This document shows positions 48,416 to 60,086 of a stretch of 64,000 nt of DNA, piece by piece (positions within the stretch are counted from its first letter, which is position 1; each line of letters begins with the position of its first letter). Location: assembly GCA_011009095.1 (NCBI GenBank), contig VTPC01090550.1:167834-231833 (forward strand), given 5' to 3'. This DNA is from Ignelater luminosus. Lineage: Eukaryota; Arthropoda; Insecta; Coleoptera; Elateridae. The notes beneath the pieces are model-generated. The model made no database searches. It was given only the letters and a program-made list of their open reading frames with translations, and was not told where the DNA came from. The translations under genes and the position numbers were made by a program.

Positions 48416-50819
48416 ATGAAAATTTTATATTTTATTTTGTTCGCTTATTTTAATCCTAGTAGCAGTTTAAGAACATACACCAAAGATGACCTAATTAAAT
48501 TAAGGTAATTTCTTATAATTTGTGATCTCTATCCTTGTAATTGTTACATATGTGTTTAGAGAAGAGGTTCGACAAATGTTCCAACATGCTTATGATAGTT
48601 ATTTAAAATATGCTTATCCGTACGATGAATTACGACCACTTAGCTGTGATGGAATAGATACATGGGGAAGGTTGTTATAGTCGATAAGAAAACAGAATAA
48701 GCAATTTAAAGTGTCCGTTTTGCAGTTATTCACTTACCCTTATAGATGCCTTAGATACTTTAGCAATAATGGGGAATTATACAGAATTTCAACGAGTCGT
48801 TGACATTTTAACCACAAAAGCAAATTTTGATGCTAATATTAATGTATCTGTGTTTGAAACAAATATCCGAATTATAGGAGGTTTAATTAGTGCACATTTG
48901 TTATCACATAGGTAAGTCTAAGATTAGAGATTATTTACAATAAGACTGCACAGAAGAATTTTGTAGAGCAGGAGTTAAATTGGAACCAGGATGGCCTTGT
49001 AATGGTCCATTATTAAGATTAGCAGAAGATGTAGCTAAAAGATTAATAACAGCTTTTGATACAAAGTCAGGTATGCCTTATGGTACAGTTAATTTACGAC
49101 ATGGAGTACCACTTGGTGAAACACCGGTTACTTGTACAGCAGGTATTGGTACTTTTATTTTAGAATTTGGAACGTTGAGTAGATTAACTGGTGATCCTCT
49201 GTATGAGGAAGTAAGATGAGATTTCTAAAATGTTTTCCTCTTTAATTATTAGAGATTTATAGATAGCCATGAATGCTGTTTATGCATTGTATAATCATCG
49301 TTCTCCATTAGGATTATATGGTAATCACATAGACATAGTTTCTGGACATTGGACTGCTCAAGATGCTGGAATTGGGGCAGGTGTTGATTCATTTTTTGAA
49401 TATCTTGTTAAAGGAAGTATATTGTTACAAAAACCAGAATTAATGGAAATGTTTTACGAAGCTAGAAAAGCAATTGATAAGTATTTAAAACGAGAAGATT
49501 GGTATCTTTGGGTTTCTATGACAAAAGGACAGGTTACGTTACCTGTTTTCCAATCTTTAGAAGCTTATTGGCCAGGAGTTTTAAGTTTAATTGGTTTGTA
49601 TCTTAGTTCATTAATTAACATAAAGAAATTTTATATATATATTACATGTAGGCGATACTTCATCTGCAATGAGAACACTACATAATTATCATCAGGTGTG
49701 GTTACAGTATGGATTTACACCTGAATTTTATAATATTCCACAAACTGAAGCTGGAAATAATAGGGAGAATTATCCATTAAGACCAGAATTGATTGAATCG
49801 GTGATGTATTTATATAGAGCAACTGGCGATCCTTACCTATTACAAGTTGGGGTTGATATTTTGAGAAGTTTACAACATAGTGCTAAGACACCATGTGGAT
49901 ATGCTACAGTAAGTTTATTCTTATAACAGATGAAAATGAAAATAGGCTTATATGTCTTGTATTCTAGATAAAAGATGTAAGAGATCATCGTAAAGAAGAT
50001 CGTATGGAATCTTTCTTTCTGGCGGAAACTACAAAATATTTATATTTGCTCTTTGATACAGATAATTTCATACATAATCAAGGTCAACATGGTACAGTAG
50101 TTAATACGCCTAGTGGTGAATGTGTTCTCGAAGCAGGTGGCTACATTTTCAATACGGAAGCTCATCCTATAGATCCTAGTGCTTTATATTGTTGTTATGA
50201 CAAACCAAAGGAAAGACTTTTTGATTTTTCAGAATTGAATGCACAGAAAAGTATCTTTAGAGGTGAAACAATTGAAGAAAGAAGAAATGGATTTTATGAA
50301 AATAAAGAGAAAGAAACTGCAGAAAATGATTCATTATCGACTGAAATACAAAATGGGGTATTAGAATCGCCCGACGCTGATACAGAAACAAATACAGTAA
50401 ATATAAGTGAAGTTTTAGAACAAAATAGAGGTGCTGAAGAATCAATGCAAGAAGAGAATTTAAGCGTTGTAACTACTGAGTCGTATGGGGAATATATGAA
50501 ATTAGATGATAATGATAGTTATGAATTAAAAATAACAGATATTGAAATAAACAAAGAATCTAACATTTCAAACAATTATACTTTATTTAGGGAAGATGTA
50601 GAAGATAATACTTCATTCATTCCTGATATTCTAAGTAAAGTTTTACCAATTTCAGGTAAAGAATATAAACATGATGCTCAACGAATGTTAGAAAGGATTC
50701 GATCTGAAAATAGATACTTTAGAAATTTCAGCTGGGAAAATAATTATAAATTGTTAAGTTGCAGAGCGCAACCGTTTATACAAAGGTTGTCCATTTTAGG
50801 GGAATTCTTTAATAGATGA
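48416..50819 (+). CDS. EDEM2: ER degradation-enhancing alpha-mannosidase-like protein 2 (GH47 family)
   Basis: Seven exons: 48416-48504, 48560-48670, 48726-48911, 48967-49210, 49263-49593, 49652-49908, 49968-50819; 2070 nt, 689 residues. A hydrophobic N-terminus ([12 protein letters not shown]) looks like a signal peptide, so the product enters the ER lumen. GH47 motifs: [88 protein letters not shown] and [16 protein letters not shown]. The last is typical of the EDEM2 branch. Known for the family: it starts trimming of Man9 glycans on misfolded glycoproteins for ER-associated degradation. After the catalytic domain comes an acidic, low-complexity tail of roughly 200 residues, longer than I recall for vertebrate EDEM2. 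Introns are 50-60 bp. All acidic catalytic positions I can place are intact. Confidence 0.95.
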
Positions 50820-50865
50820 TTTTGCTTTTAGGTTTATGTTGAATAAGTAATTGAAATTTGTATTT

Positions 50866-50884
50866 AATAAATTGTTAAAATAAA
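50866..50884 (+). promoter_or_regulatory. Candidate poly(A) signals of EDEM2
   Basis: AATAAA at 50866-50871 and again at 50879-50884, 47 and 60 bp after the stop codon. This would give a very short 3' UTR. Confidence 0.55.
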
Positions 50885-51648
50885 ACTAATTATATTATTA
50901 AGATGTGATGTGTGCATGTGATGATGCTGAACTACTTTTCCTAAAATTCAGATTGTTCATGAAAGACTAGCAATACCCATGTGGAAGATTTATTTATAAT
51001 TAGATGAACTACATTACTACTAATCCACCAATTCTTTTTATTCTACGTATTCTTCTGCTGCTTGGTATGTGTAATTTTTTTCTGTAGCTGATTTCCATTT
51101 GGTCTACCATCTCTTGCAGATTCTCGCTTTTATTTCTTCTTTAACCAGGGCATATATCTGTATGTTATCTAATTGTCTTTTTTGTATTATATTTGTTATT
51201 ATTGCTTCTATTTACCAGGATCTCTACTCTCTCTTTTGCTCTTTCACCTTTTGACATCCCAGAATAGTATAAGTAATATTTCTCTGTTTTTTAAAATCTG
51301 CTTGTCGTATCTTCTTCACTTGACGTAAGCCTAGGACCATTAATTGATATTTTTCCATTTCCTCTATGCAAAACGACCACGGAAAATAAAATAAAATTAA
51401 CTGTATAATTAAAAAGTAAAGTGAAAACCAAGACAGACAGGGCCCCTGTGAAGTACAAAGCCGCCCGCATGCAGCCTTCAAATTTAGCGCCCCCGGAAAT
51501 TTTAGAATTTTCATTATTCTTTCTATTAAATTGTTTGAATTTTGCAAATCAATAGACACCATCACTGATTTTTGGTTATTTTTAAAAATTTTTTTAAATT
51601 TTTTTCTGATATAGAAAAAAGGACATATGACCTAATAATAAAATGATA

Positions 51649-52197
51649 TACAGGATGTATTATTTCAGGTGGAGAATATTAGAACCATTTGATTCTCCTT
51701 GAAAAATTGAGCAAAATATGTTATAAAAATGTTCGTCTTAATATTTTTTAAAATAAAGGTTATTTAGAATTTGCAACGCTGTATGAAAATTGTAAATAGA
51801 GCAAGAATAGGTCATAACCCATAAATTTATTAACGTGGTTACCTTAGTAACATTTTTGCAGGTCGTTATTATTAATGTTTCTAGGTAAATACAGTATTGC
51901 AATATCTTCTACAAACAAGCAATCAAAGCAATTGCATTATGTAAAAGCCATGTTAAAGAAAATTGCTGGTAATTTAGAGAAAAATATGATTGATTTGTGT
52001 TTTCTGGTACCTAAACTATGGGTGGTTACTTTTATTTAATAATTTTGGGCAATCATAAGCAAATTATAAAAAAATACACGATTAATATTTCCACAACCAA
52101 AGAGTTAACAACAAATTGGTACTAGAGTTTCTTGCATGGCTTTTGATGCAAAATCTAGTAGCGTTGATATTCTCTACCTGAAATAATACACTCTGTA
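51649..52197. mobile_element. Tc1/mariner-type MITE with ~30-bp TIRs
   Basis: TACAGGATGTATTATTTCAGGTGGAGAATATTAGAACC at the left; the right end is the inverse of TACAGAGTGTATTATTTCAGGTAGAGAATATCAAC. TA lies at both ends. The 549 bp interior is AT-rich and has no transposase. Confidence 0.85.
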
Positions 52198-52494
52198 TAC
52201 ACAATGCAATGACAAAAGTGTGTCTGATTCATTTTCTGTATGTAAATCTTTACAATTTTTTAACAGATCTTCAGATAAATTAAAAAATTTATTTAAAAAG
52301 CCAAAATTGTTATTGAAATTTAAAAGTATGTAGTTCGAATCTTTCATTTAAAGACATGAATGTTTAATCAATTATTTTAAGAAACAAAAATTAATTTTAA
52401 AATTTTGTTTAGGGTCTACAATACGTTTGTCAACATGTTCGTAGTAAAAAAATTTGGGTTTTACACTTTTTTCGTATACTCTGACCCACACAGC

Positions 52495-52650
52495 ACCGGA
52501 CGTCCATTTGTCATCCAAATTTCGTCGCGACATCCATGGACGTAAATTGGACATCCACTGGACGATTGTTGGTGGACGTCTACTGAACATCCATTTGGCA
52601 TCCAAAACCGTCCAAATTATGCCCAAAGGTCGTCCAGATTATGTCCAAAC
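52495..52650. repeat. Degenerate tandem repeat of GGACGTCCA / CCATTTGG words
   Basis: GGACGTCCATTTGTCATCC, GACATCCATGGACGTAAATTGG, GACATCCACTGGACG, GGACGTCTACTGAACATCCATTTGGCATCC recur with spacing near 20-30 bp. Repeat units contain the palindrome GGACGTCC. No gene. Confidence 0.6.
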
Positions 52651-52732
52651 GAAAAATCTGTTTGTACTACCTGATAGGGGATAAAAAGTTATGGAGCTTT
52701 GCTATGTGAACCATCTTGATATCTACTTTTTT

Positions 52733-53036
52733 TAGGCCTACCTCTGGTCAATTGGGGGCATTCGATTTTGTCGTGGATCTCCCTGGTCGTACGGGTCTTT
52801 TGGACTTCTCCGCCCTTCGGGTCTATCGAAACATTTGGATCTCTCTGGTCTTCTTGGGCCATCCGGATCTGTTGAGCAATTTGGAACTGTCGGATCGTTT
52901 GGAGTTTTCTAGCCTTTTGGATTCCTCAGGCGTGAGAGGCCGTTCGAGCCTGTCGGGCATTTTAAATTTCTCGACCCTTTGGGTTTCTTTATCGGGCCGC
53001 GTCAAGCTGGGCCTGAAAATTTGGGCCCGTGCAGGA
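52733..53036 (+). repeat. GC-rich minisatellite-bearing repeat, copy D (5' truncated)
   Basis: Same word set as copies B and C, ending GGGCCCGTGCAGG. The left terminal repeat is missing, and the copy opens in the array right after TTTTTTTAGGCC. Confidence 0.7.
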
Positions 53037-53539
53037 AATGTCTTGTACCAAAAGGACAATGTGATTCCAACTGAGTTAATTTAATTTGATTTTCGTTTTT
53101 GGAGGGACGAACATTCCACTGAATTTTATCATATGTATGCAGTTGAATAGTTTAGCTGCTTTAATTTTTACTGATTTTAGTAAGAAATCTTTTTGCAGTC
53201 TGTTTGATTGATCAACTGCAATTTTGGAAGCTACTTGCAAATACAAATCTAACGCCAACTTCATAGACATCACAATATAACCTTTGAATATGCGTTCTCT
53301 TGTCAACTGTTCTTCCGGAGTGCCAACAATTTAAATAATCATAAAGATAAGAAAAACTGATTAATTCTTTTTCTACCTCCGAGCCTATAGGATAAAAGGT
53401 ATACCAATGAATATTTACTGAAATGAAGTGATGTTTTCTCCTTGCACCAACTTTATTGAAATTTGACGAACAGTAAACAGTTTAACTCTTAAAAATCAAT
53501 GTTCTTAACTCTCTAAGTAATTGTTTATAATAATACAAT

Positions 53540-53800
53540 AGTGTGTCCAGTTTAAATTGCTACAAGTGTGTAGGCAACACACTTTACATACTTACCATGG
53601 ATATTTTCATAATTACAGAATATAGTTTGCTATGGAAAACAAAAAAAAATTCAAAAATTGTCATTTTGACAAAAATTTCTCAACAGAAGTAATTATCTAA
53701 CCTTACATTAACTGCAATGATATTTCATCTTTATTTATTTAAAGAAATTAATAAATAAAAGTAGCATAATATGGAATTTGGTTAAAGATAGCGTATTTCT
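53540..53800 (-). mobile_element. Intronic MITE family, copy 3 (intergenic, reversed)
   Basis: Opposite orientation: TAGTGTGTCCAGTTTAAATTGCTACAAG, GTAGGCAACACACTTTACAT, CCATGGATATTTTC, TTGTCATTTTGACAA and TCTAACCTTACATTA. Lies between EDEM2 and the CHK-like gene. Confidence 0.75.
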
Positions 53801-54867
53801 CTTATGTAGTTAAATAATGAATAATAATTTATTTAATTATGTGCCAACGAGTGGCATTTAGATTAAAGAATACAATACAAGGTTTTATTATAATCTGACA
53901 TAGGTAGTATATAGCTACTGTCGACACTGTAATCTAATTCAATTTGAAAATTACTCATAATTAAAGGAAAAAACGATTTAACAACAGAGTAATTTTTGAA
54001 TTTCCCGCTACAACGCACCAATAAATGTGAATCACAGTCTGTCTCCGTTACCAAATGTATCTGTTATGTTAACAGTTAGACTGTTGTGTGAGATTAATTT
54101 TGTAGTTGATTTTCAAGCGATTGTACTGATTAAAACATCAGTCATTTTTAAGACTACAAAGGTTATACACACATTAATAATTAGGTATGTATGTACTACA
54201 TGTTATAGGACAGTCTCCTGAAATCGTTCATGATTGTTACAGACTTTGACTATTTACTCAATTTATGAAAGATAGTTAGCAAAGGTGATTCAGACAATTT
54301 TCCTCATACAAATATGGATGCAATTGCATAGGTTTATGCAGAAAACCCAAACTTTTTAAGAGCCGAAGTCCAAAATGAAAAAACTGCAGAGAAAACGTAA
54401 TTTTCCCACACTTAGCTCGCTAGGACTATTAGAAAAAGTGGTTATTGGATGCTGAACACCGTTACTGTTACACTAAAAGTTATAAAACAGCGTCGCAACA
54501 TTGTACACCTGCGTTACATATTTATTCTTTATGATTGAACTGGTTTACAATTTTCCTTTATTCTATATCTACGTAGGAAAATACATAAAATGAAGATTTT
54601 GGAAATTGTTGGAAAGAAACGACACTACTCCAGTGCTGCCAGGTGTAGAAATTTCAATTTCAAAGATTCTTAAAATAATACTTGTGTCCACAAGCTGTAA
54701 TCCCGCTGCCGCGCTACCAGCAGTGGTGATTAGACATTGTCAGCAAACGAGTGCTGCCAACCGTTCAGCAATGTTATGTCGCCAATGCGATAACTTACTG
54801 CTTGCTTGTGAACACAAATAATCAGTTGTGCTGTAGGTGACAATCAACAACCAACAGATGGCGATAA

Positions 54868-55012
54868 AGGTCAGACAGTCCCAAGACATTCAAATTGTCC
54901 CATAGACCCAAGAAGTCCAAAAGGCCCAAGTGTCCGAATGGTACGACAGATCGGAGAAGCCCAAAGAGCCGGGAAATCCAACAGGCCCGAACGGCACGAC
55001 AGACCTGTTCAG
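54868..55012 (-). repeat. GC-rich minisatellite-bearing repeat, copy E (fragment)
   Basis: Short - strand fragment with CCCAAGAAGTCCAAAAGGCC and CCGAACGGCACGACAGACC words. No termini recognised. Confidence 0.6.
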
Positions 55013-55799
55013 TTCAGTAAAATACAAAATTTTAGAATTTGTTGTCATTTTACAGAATCTGTTGATAACATCCTTTCATAATATTGCAAGTGCGAGATGT
55101 AACCAATGCCGGTTTTTTTATTTTACGGAGTATTTCTTGTTCATAAGAAGAAAAAAGAGGCGATATCCACGAACATTTTCGTATAAAACTTTTCTTCTCG
55201 GTCTTAGTTGGGGAATATTTGTACATGAAACTGTTCCGTCAATTATCGAACACCCTGTATAGAAAGGACAAGTGATTATCCGTAATTGGTATCAAGAAAT
55301 TAATTCCTTAAATAATTTATTTAGTTGATGAAATATGAAGTTATCTTTTTTTTATAGCAAAATCTGATCTTGCAAGTGCATCAATATAGTATCTGCAGAG
55401 TTTCTATGAAAATCTAATATTAATGCACTACCTAAGTCTGACGTCAGCAAAAGGCGGGATGCAAAAACTTTTCCAAACATTAGAAAAACGCGTGTTAAAA
55501 AGCCATAAGAGACTTTTCTTTTGTTATTTATTACAGCTATAATAGTAAATAGACATTAGCAGTATTAGTTTTGGGATATATGCTTGTAAAAGTGTCCACC
55601 ACTATTTTTTGTACAATGTAAGTACAATTACTACGTAGAATTTTAAAATGTTTTATGCTTTTGAGGTTATGTAATAGTCTCTTCTGTTATTATATTAATC
55701 AAAATATATTAAAAATACCCGTTTTCAAGTTTTTACATAAATGTCTCTGTATATTTTTACTTTTTCTTAGTTTAGAGGAAAAATGGTTATGTGTTTTGT

Positions 55800-56080
55800 T
55801 CCGCGCCTGTAAGTACCTTCATACGGTCGTTCACAGTGGCGAGAAACCATTTGAATGTAATAAATGCGATTATAAATGTACACAGAAAAGCAGTTTATTA
55901 ACACATATGTTCGTTCATAGCGGCGAAAAACCATTTAAGTGTAACATATACGATTATAAATACAATAAAAAGCAATTTACAAAGACATGGTCGTTGATAG
56001 TGGCGAGAAACCATTTGAGTGTAATATGCGATTATAAGTGTACAGTGAAAAGCAATTTAAATTTAAACAAGCTCCAATGA
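55800..56080 (+). pseudogene. C2H2 zinc-finger gene relic
   Basis: The translation shows HTVVHSGEKPFECNKCDYK, then KSSLLTHMFVHSGEKPFKCN, the TGEKP-type linker and C-x2-C...H-x3-H pattern. The next finger has lost one Cys (CNIYDYK), and a frameshift follows: HSGEKPFECN reappears in another frame near 56000-56030. About three fingers remain, with no start or end of a full gene. Could be a retrocopy or the remnant of a local zinc-finger gene; no transposon flanks it. Confidence 0.7.
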
Positions 56081-57443
56081 ACTCTTTTACACTGAAACTA
56101 CTACTAATAATTCTTATTTACTCGGGATTTTTATAAACAACAAAAAACAATTCTCTTATACGGCAATTTACACGCGCTCTCGATGTTTGGAAAGGTTTCT
56201 TATGCTCCGCCTTATATTGACGTCACGACTTAGGTAGTGCATACCTGACGTTCTTATTATAAACCATTAGTACCAGGCCAATAATGAAATTACAAAGATG
56301 AGAGGTAGATCTAAATTTTAAAGTGCATGCGATGACGACCGAAGTTATATTTCGAATCTGCTATACTACATTTGAGAATAAATAAACACACATAAAGCAA
56401 TACGGTTTATCTAATTTAATTCAAACGTTGAATATGTCTCTCATGCTGTTCAACAAGCAGTACATTTCTTCCCTACTGCAAGCAGCATTTTCCAGTTGCG
56501 GAATCAAATCTTTCAGTTTTACAACAATCTCGGATGAATGCGCTGCTCGTTAGAAACTGGGAAAATGTATTTAGATTACAACTGACAAACGTCCATCCTG
56601 CATTAAATTGATGTTTTCAATATCATGGTTGAGCATATTAGATAACTGGATCAGCTTCGTGGAAAAATAAAATCTATAATCTTTTCTTTTTAATTGCAGT
56701 TTCTTTCAATTTGCACCATTTTTTGTATTATATTAATATATTGCACTCGGGAAATTAGAATTTTTGTAACACTTCATACACACATACTTGGGATTTTATT
56801 GAAATTATTGTTGTTGATATTACTACCAATTACTGTAATACCAATATCAAGATTAAGTGGTACAATAATTTCGACGCATCTTGTGATTTATACGTTTATA
56901 CATATACGTTGCATGTTGTTTTGTAACCAATTGTATATAACCGGTTGCGGCGTATTGTAGGTGTTTCATTTCAATAATTAGTCACATTGGTAGCGTTAAA
57001 TTTTCCACATCTCTACATTAATTTACTAGAAACCTTCAAGTGTTAAAAATTGTTCCATTATCGCATATTTAAATACACCGATTAAACAAATATTCTTAAA
57101 ATACTCCTTAAACAATTTCATGTATGTGACCACTTAATTCAGCTTGTAAATCAATGGAATAACGAGGATGGTGTGTGTGTGTACAGTACACATGCCCCTA
57201 GCACGCTATTTGCCATTTGATAATTCCTGACGTGTTGTTTCTCAATTTGCCGCGTTCTTCAAATACATCCGTTTTAAAGTGTGTGGGGAATAGAATGTTA
57301 ATATAAATATAAAGGTTCTGCCTGCAAGTGAATACGTTGTATTCTCCTTTTCTCCCTATTATAAATTGCTTACAAAACTGTTAACGTCAACACCTTTATC
57401 TAATAGTTTGATTTTTCTTGTTGTTTTTGGTGTTTGTAGAAAA
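56081..57443. other. Upstream region of the CHK-like gene
   Basis: AT-rich. An acceptor-like TTTGTAG just before the ATG at 57444 suggests a 5' UTR intron. A hydrophobic open frame at 56694-56960 is not recognisable as a gene. Confidence 0.45.
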
Positions 57444-60053
57444 ATGAGCAGTTTTTCGAAAGATTTGCAAAGTGTAGTGTCGCCGAAATTCGATGAGAAT
57501 TTAGTAATTGACATTTTACAAGAGATTTTTAATATCAATCATGTAGTTATAACAGATATAACGTTTGATAATCAATATAAAAAAGGCGATTCATATTTAG
57601 GTGTCGTTACAAGATTCACAGTGAAAGCTACGGGAGTGGAAAAGTAAAGTATATTACTATCTGTGATTATTATCTAGCTATATGTTTTGTAAATATAAAA
57701 AAATGTTATGTACAAAATTATTGAAATTATTGTGTTTCTAATTATTTTTTCCTAATGTGGACAAAGAAGCAACAACCATTTAGATTTTGATTTGAATCTC
57801 AGTGATCCCATATGTAAATTAGAAAGTAAATGAGATAGACAATTGCATTCTAACCAGCAACTACAATTTTGTTCGTTTTCTATAATTTTGAATTTCCCGC
57901 CAACGAAACTCAAATTCAAATTCGTTTACTTTTATACGAGGGACAACTCGAAATTATTAAAATTAAAACGATTAATAAATCTTTTTCAGATAATTATGTA
58001 TTCAGAAGTAGCTTGTTTAATTATTTCTTGTATAGTTTATAAAGATAAACAAAGAATTCTCAAGAGAATAAGTACAACATTGCTGAAAAAGACTTCTATT
58101 TAAACTTTTTGTAATTTTTGCAATTGTTTTTCATTTATTTGCTGTCAGTGGTTTATGCTTTTCATAACCTCAACTTAACTGACAGATGTCATCTTATTAT
58201 CCTAGGTTAATTAATTTAGTTTATTTCAAGATTCATTTCTACCTGTAATTTATAACCAATTGTTGCATGTGTACCAACACCCAGTACCTATAATTTATAA
58301 GGTTTTATTTAGAAAAAACTATTAGCTACTAATCTTAAGTCTCATATCTTTTTAGAGATGGAAAAACCAGAGAAATAGATCTACCACTTATCGCTAAGGG
58401 TCTTCCTGCTAGTGTTGCCAGAATCAAGACATTCAGGTTATTGAACTTCTTTGCTAATGAAGTCAGTTTCTATAATAAGGTGAGTGTTTTGTTTCTAACA
58501 AGGTGTTTTTGAAATGGTTACTCTAACTTAACCATAGTTTCTGAAGCGTTAGTACTATAATGTGAACTACATTTTGTATTTTTAATAAGAATCTGGTTAC
58601 AAGTTTTCTATAGTATGTATGAAAAAGTATGAAAGAAACACTTTAACATACTATACAAGATGTCCTAAAATAACATCAACAATGATTTTCTTATCATTTA
58701 TGTTTTGTACAATTTAAATTAATCATTCATTAAAAGTCTTTTTGCTTATTTTAGTAAAGATAATTGAGAACTTTACAGTAAGTACGAAACTTTTATTTTT
58801 TTAATTTCAGACATGGAAAGCAATGAATGAATTTCAAAAATCAAAAGTTCCACAAGGCGTATTTAATGACATTCCTTTGTAAGTGCAATTAACAAACAAA
58901 CAATTAAACAGAAGACAAAAAAAAAATAATATTCCAGATGTATCGCAGCTTTTTCTGATGGTGCTCATGATTATGTAATTCTTGAAGATATAAGTCCTAA
59001 AGGTTATGGTGGTGCTGTAAGATGTAGTGGTTTAGATTTTAATCATACACAGCTCATCATGAGGTTGTTTGCAAAATTCCATGCAATCGGATTGGCATTT
59101 AAGGATCAACAACCTAAACAATTCGAAGAGGCTGCCAATAGTTTGGAGGTAATGTACTTGAGTTATTTCTTATATTTGTTGCAACTTTCATCTTGTTTTA
59201 TAGGAAACTTATTTTTCTGAGAAGTTTCGTAAATGGTACATAACATTCCAAACCGGACCAATGTATGATGTTATACATGATGCTGTTAATAAACAATTGC
59301 CAGCTTCTTATTTAGACAAACTAGTTGAACTTTTTAAAACTGACTTTTTTGGGTAAAATCAAACGTACTTAAAATGTACATGTGTGATTTGTATATATTT
59401 GCCTGAATTGTTTTAGTACACTAATTTATCATTGTGAAAGTAGAGGACCATTGGCTGTGATAACACATGGTGATGCATGGGTTCCAAATTTTATGTTAAA
59501 ATATGACGAGAACAAAATTCCACTTTCTGCTTATATGATCGACTTCCAATTAGCAAGGTAAAATTAGATAAATGTAAGTTCAGATTTTTACATTCAATTG
59601 TTTTCAGATGTGCATCACTAGCTCTCGATATTACATTCTTCTTATATTCTTGTACGGAACAATCACTTCGTCTAAAATATTGGGATAGTCTTATTGAAGA
59701 TTATCACAATACATTTGTACAAACTCTAGTACAGTTAGGATCTAGTCCTCAATTACTGACTTTAGATAATTTAAAGGCTGAGATAAAGAGGTGTGCGGTT
59801 TTTGGCATTGGTATGTCAATGGAAGCAATTGTGATGTCACTGTTGGAAGATGATGAAGCTGCAGATCTGGATATGATTCAAGTAATGATCTAATATTTGA
59901 AATCCAAGCAAAATCATACCACCTTTTAATTTATAGGGAGATGATGCAGTTCCATTAGAATCAGTATGGAATGTTCATCCATTTAAGTCGGAAGAAAAAC
60001 GTCAGCGATTAGCAGATATGTTTAAACATGCAGTTGATAATGGCTTTATATGA
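57444..60053 (+). CDS. CHK-kinase-like protein (EcKinase/DUF1679-type)
   Basis: Eight exons: 57444-57643, 58356-58479, 58811-58878, 58938-59148, 59204-59352, 59417-59557, 59608-59881, 59937-60053; 1284 nt, 427 residues, normal for the family. Kinase-fold motifs: a Gly/Lys N-lobe region (KKGDSYLGVVTRF), IAKGLP, FANEVSFYNK, DYVILEDI hinge, FAKFHAIGLAF, the Brenner box THGDAWVPNFMLKYD and metal-binding MIDFQLAR. Known for the family: aminoglycoside-phosphotransferase-like kinases, greatly expanded in insects; some phosphorylate ecdysteroids or respond to juvenile hormone, and most have no known substrate. The ATG at 57444 was chosen because it follows an acceptor-like TTTGTAG and starts the conserved N-terminus; an in-frame ATG at 57366 would add 26 hydrophobic residues. 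The C-terminus HPFKSEEKRQRLADMFKHA is typical. No catalytic loss seen. Confidence 0.93.
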
Positions 60054-60080
60054 TCAAAGAAAAGCTAAAGTAATAAGAAA

Positions 60081-60086
60081 ATAAAT
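60081..60086 (+). promoter_or_regulatory. Candidate poly(A) signal of the CHK-like gene
   Basis: AATAAA 28 bp after the stop codon. Other AT-rich hexamers follow, so the true 3' end could lie further downstream. Confidence 0.5.

Noticed and set aside
56694-56960. 88-codon hydrophobic frame upstream of the CHK-like gene
   Set aside because: AT-rich, Ile/Leu-rich composition typical of chance frames; no family motif.
57366-57443. Longer N-terminus for the CHK-like protein
   Set aside because: The extra 26 residues are hydrophobic and sit before an acceptor-like TTTGTAG; the conserved family start fits 57444.
57843-58103. 86-codon frame in the first CHK-like intron
   Set aside because: It lies in a well-supported intron, with no motif and AT-driven composition.
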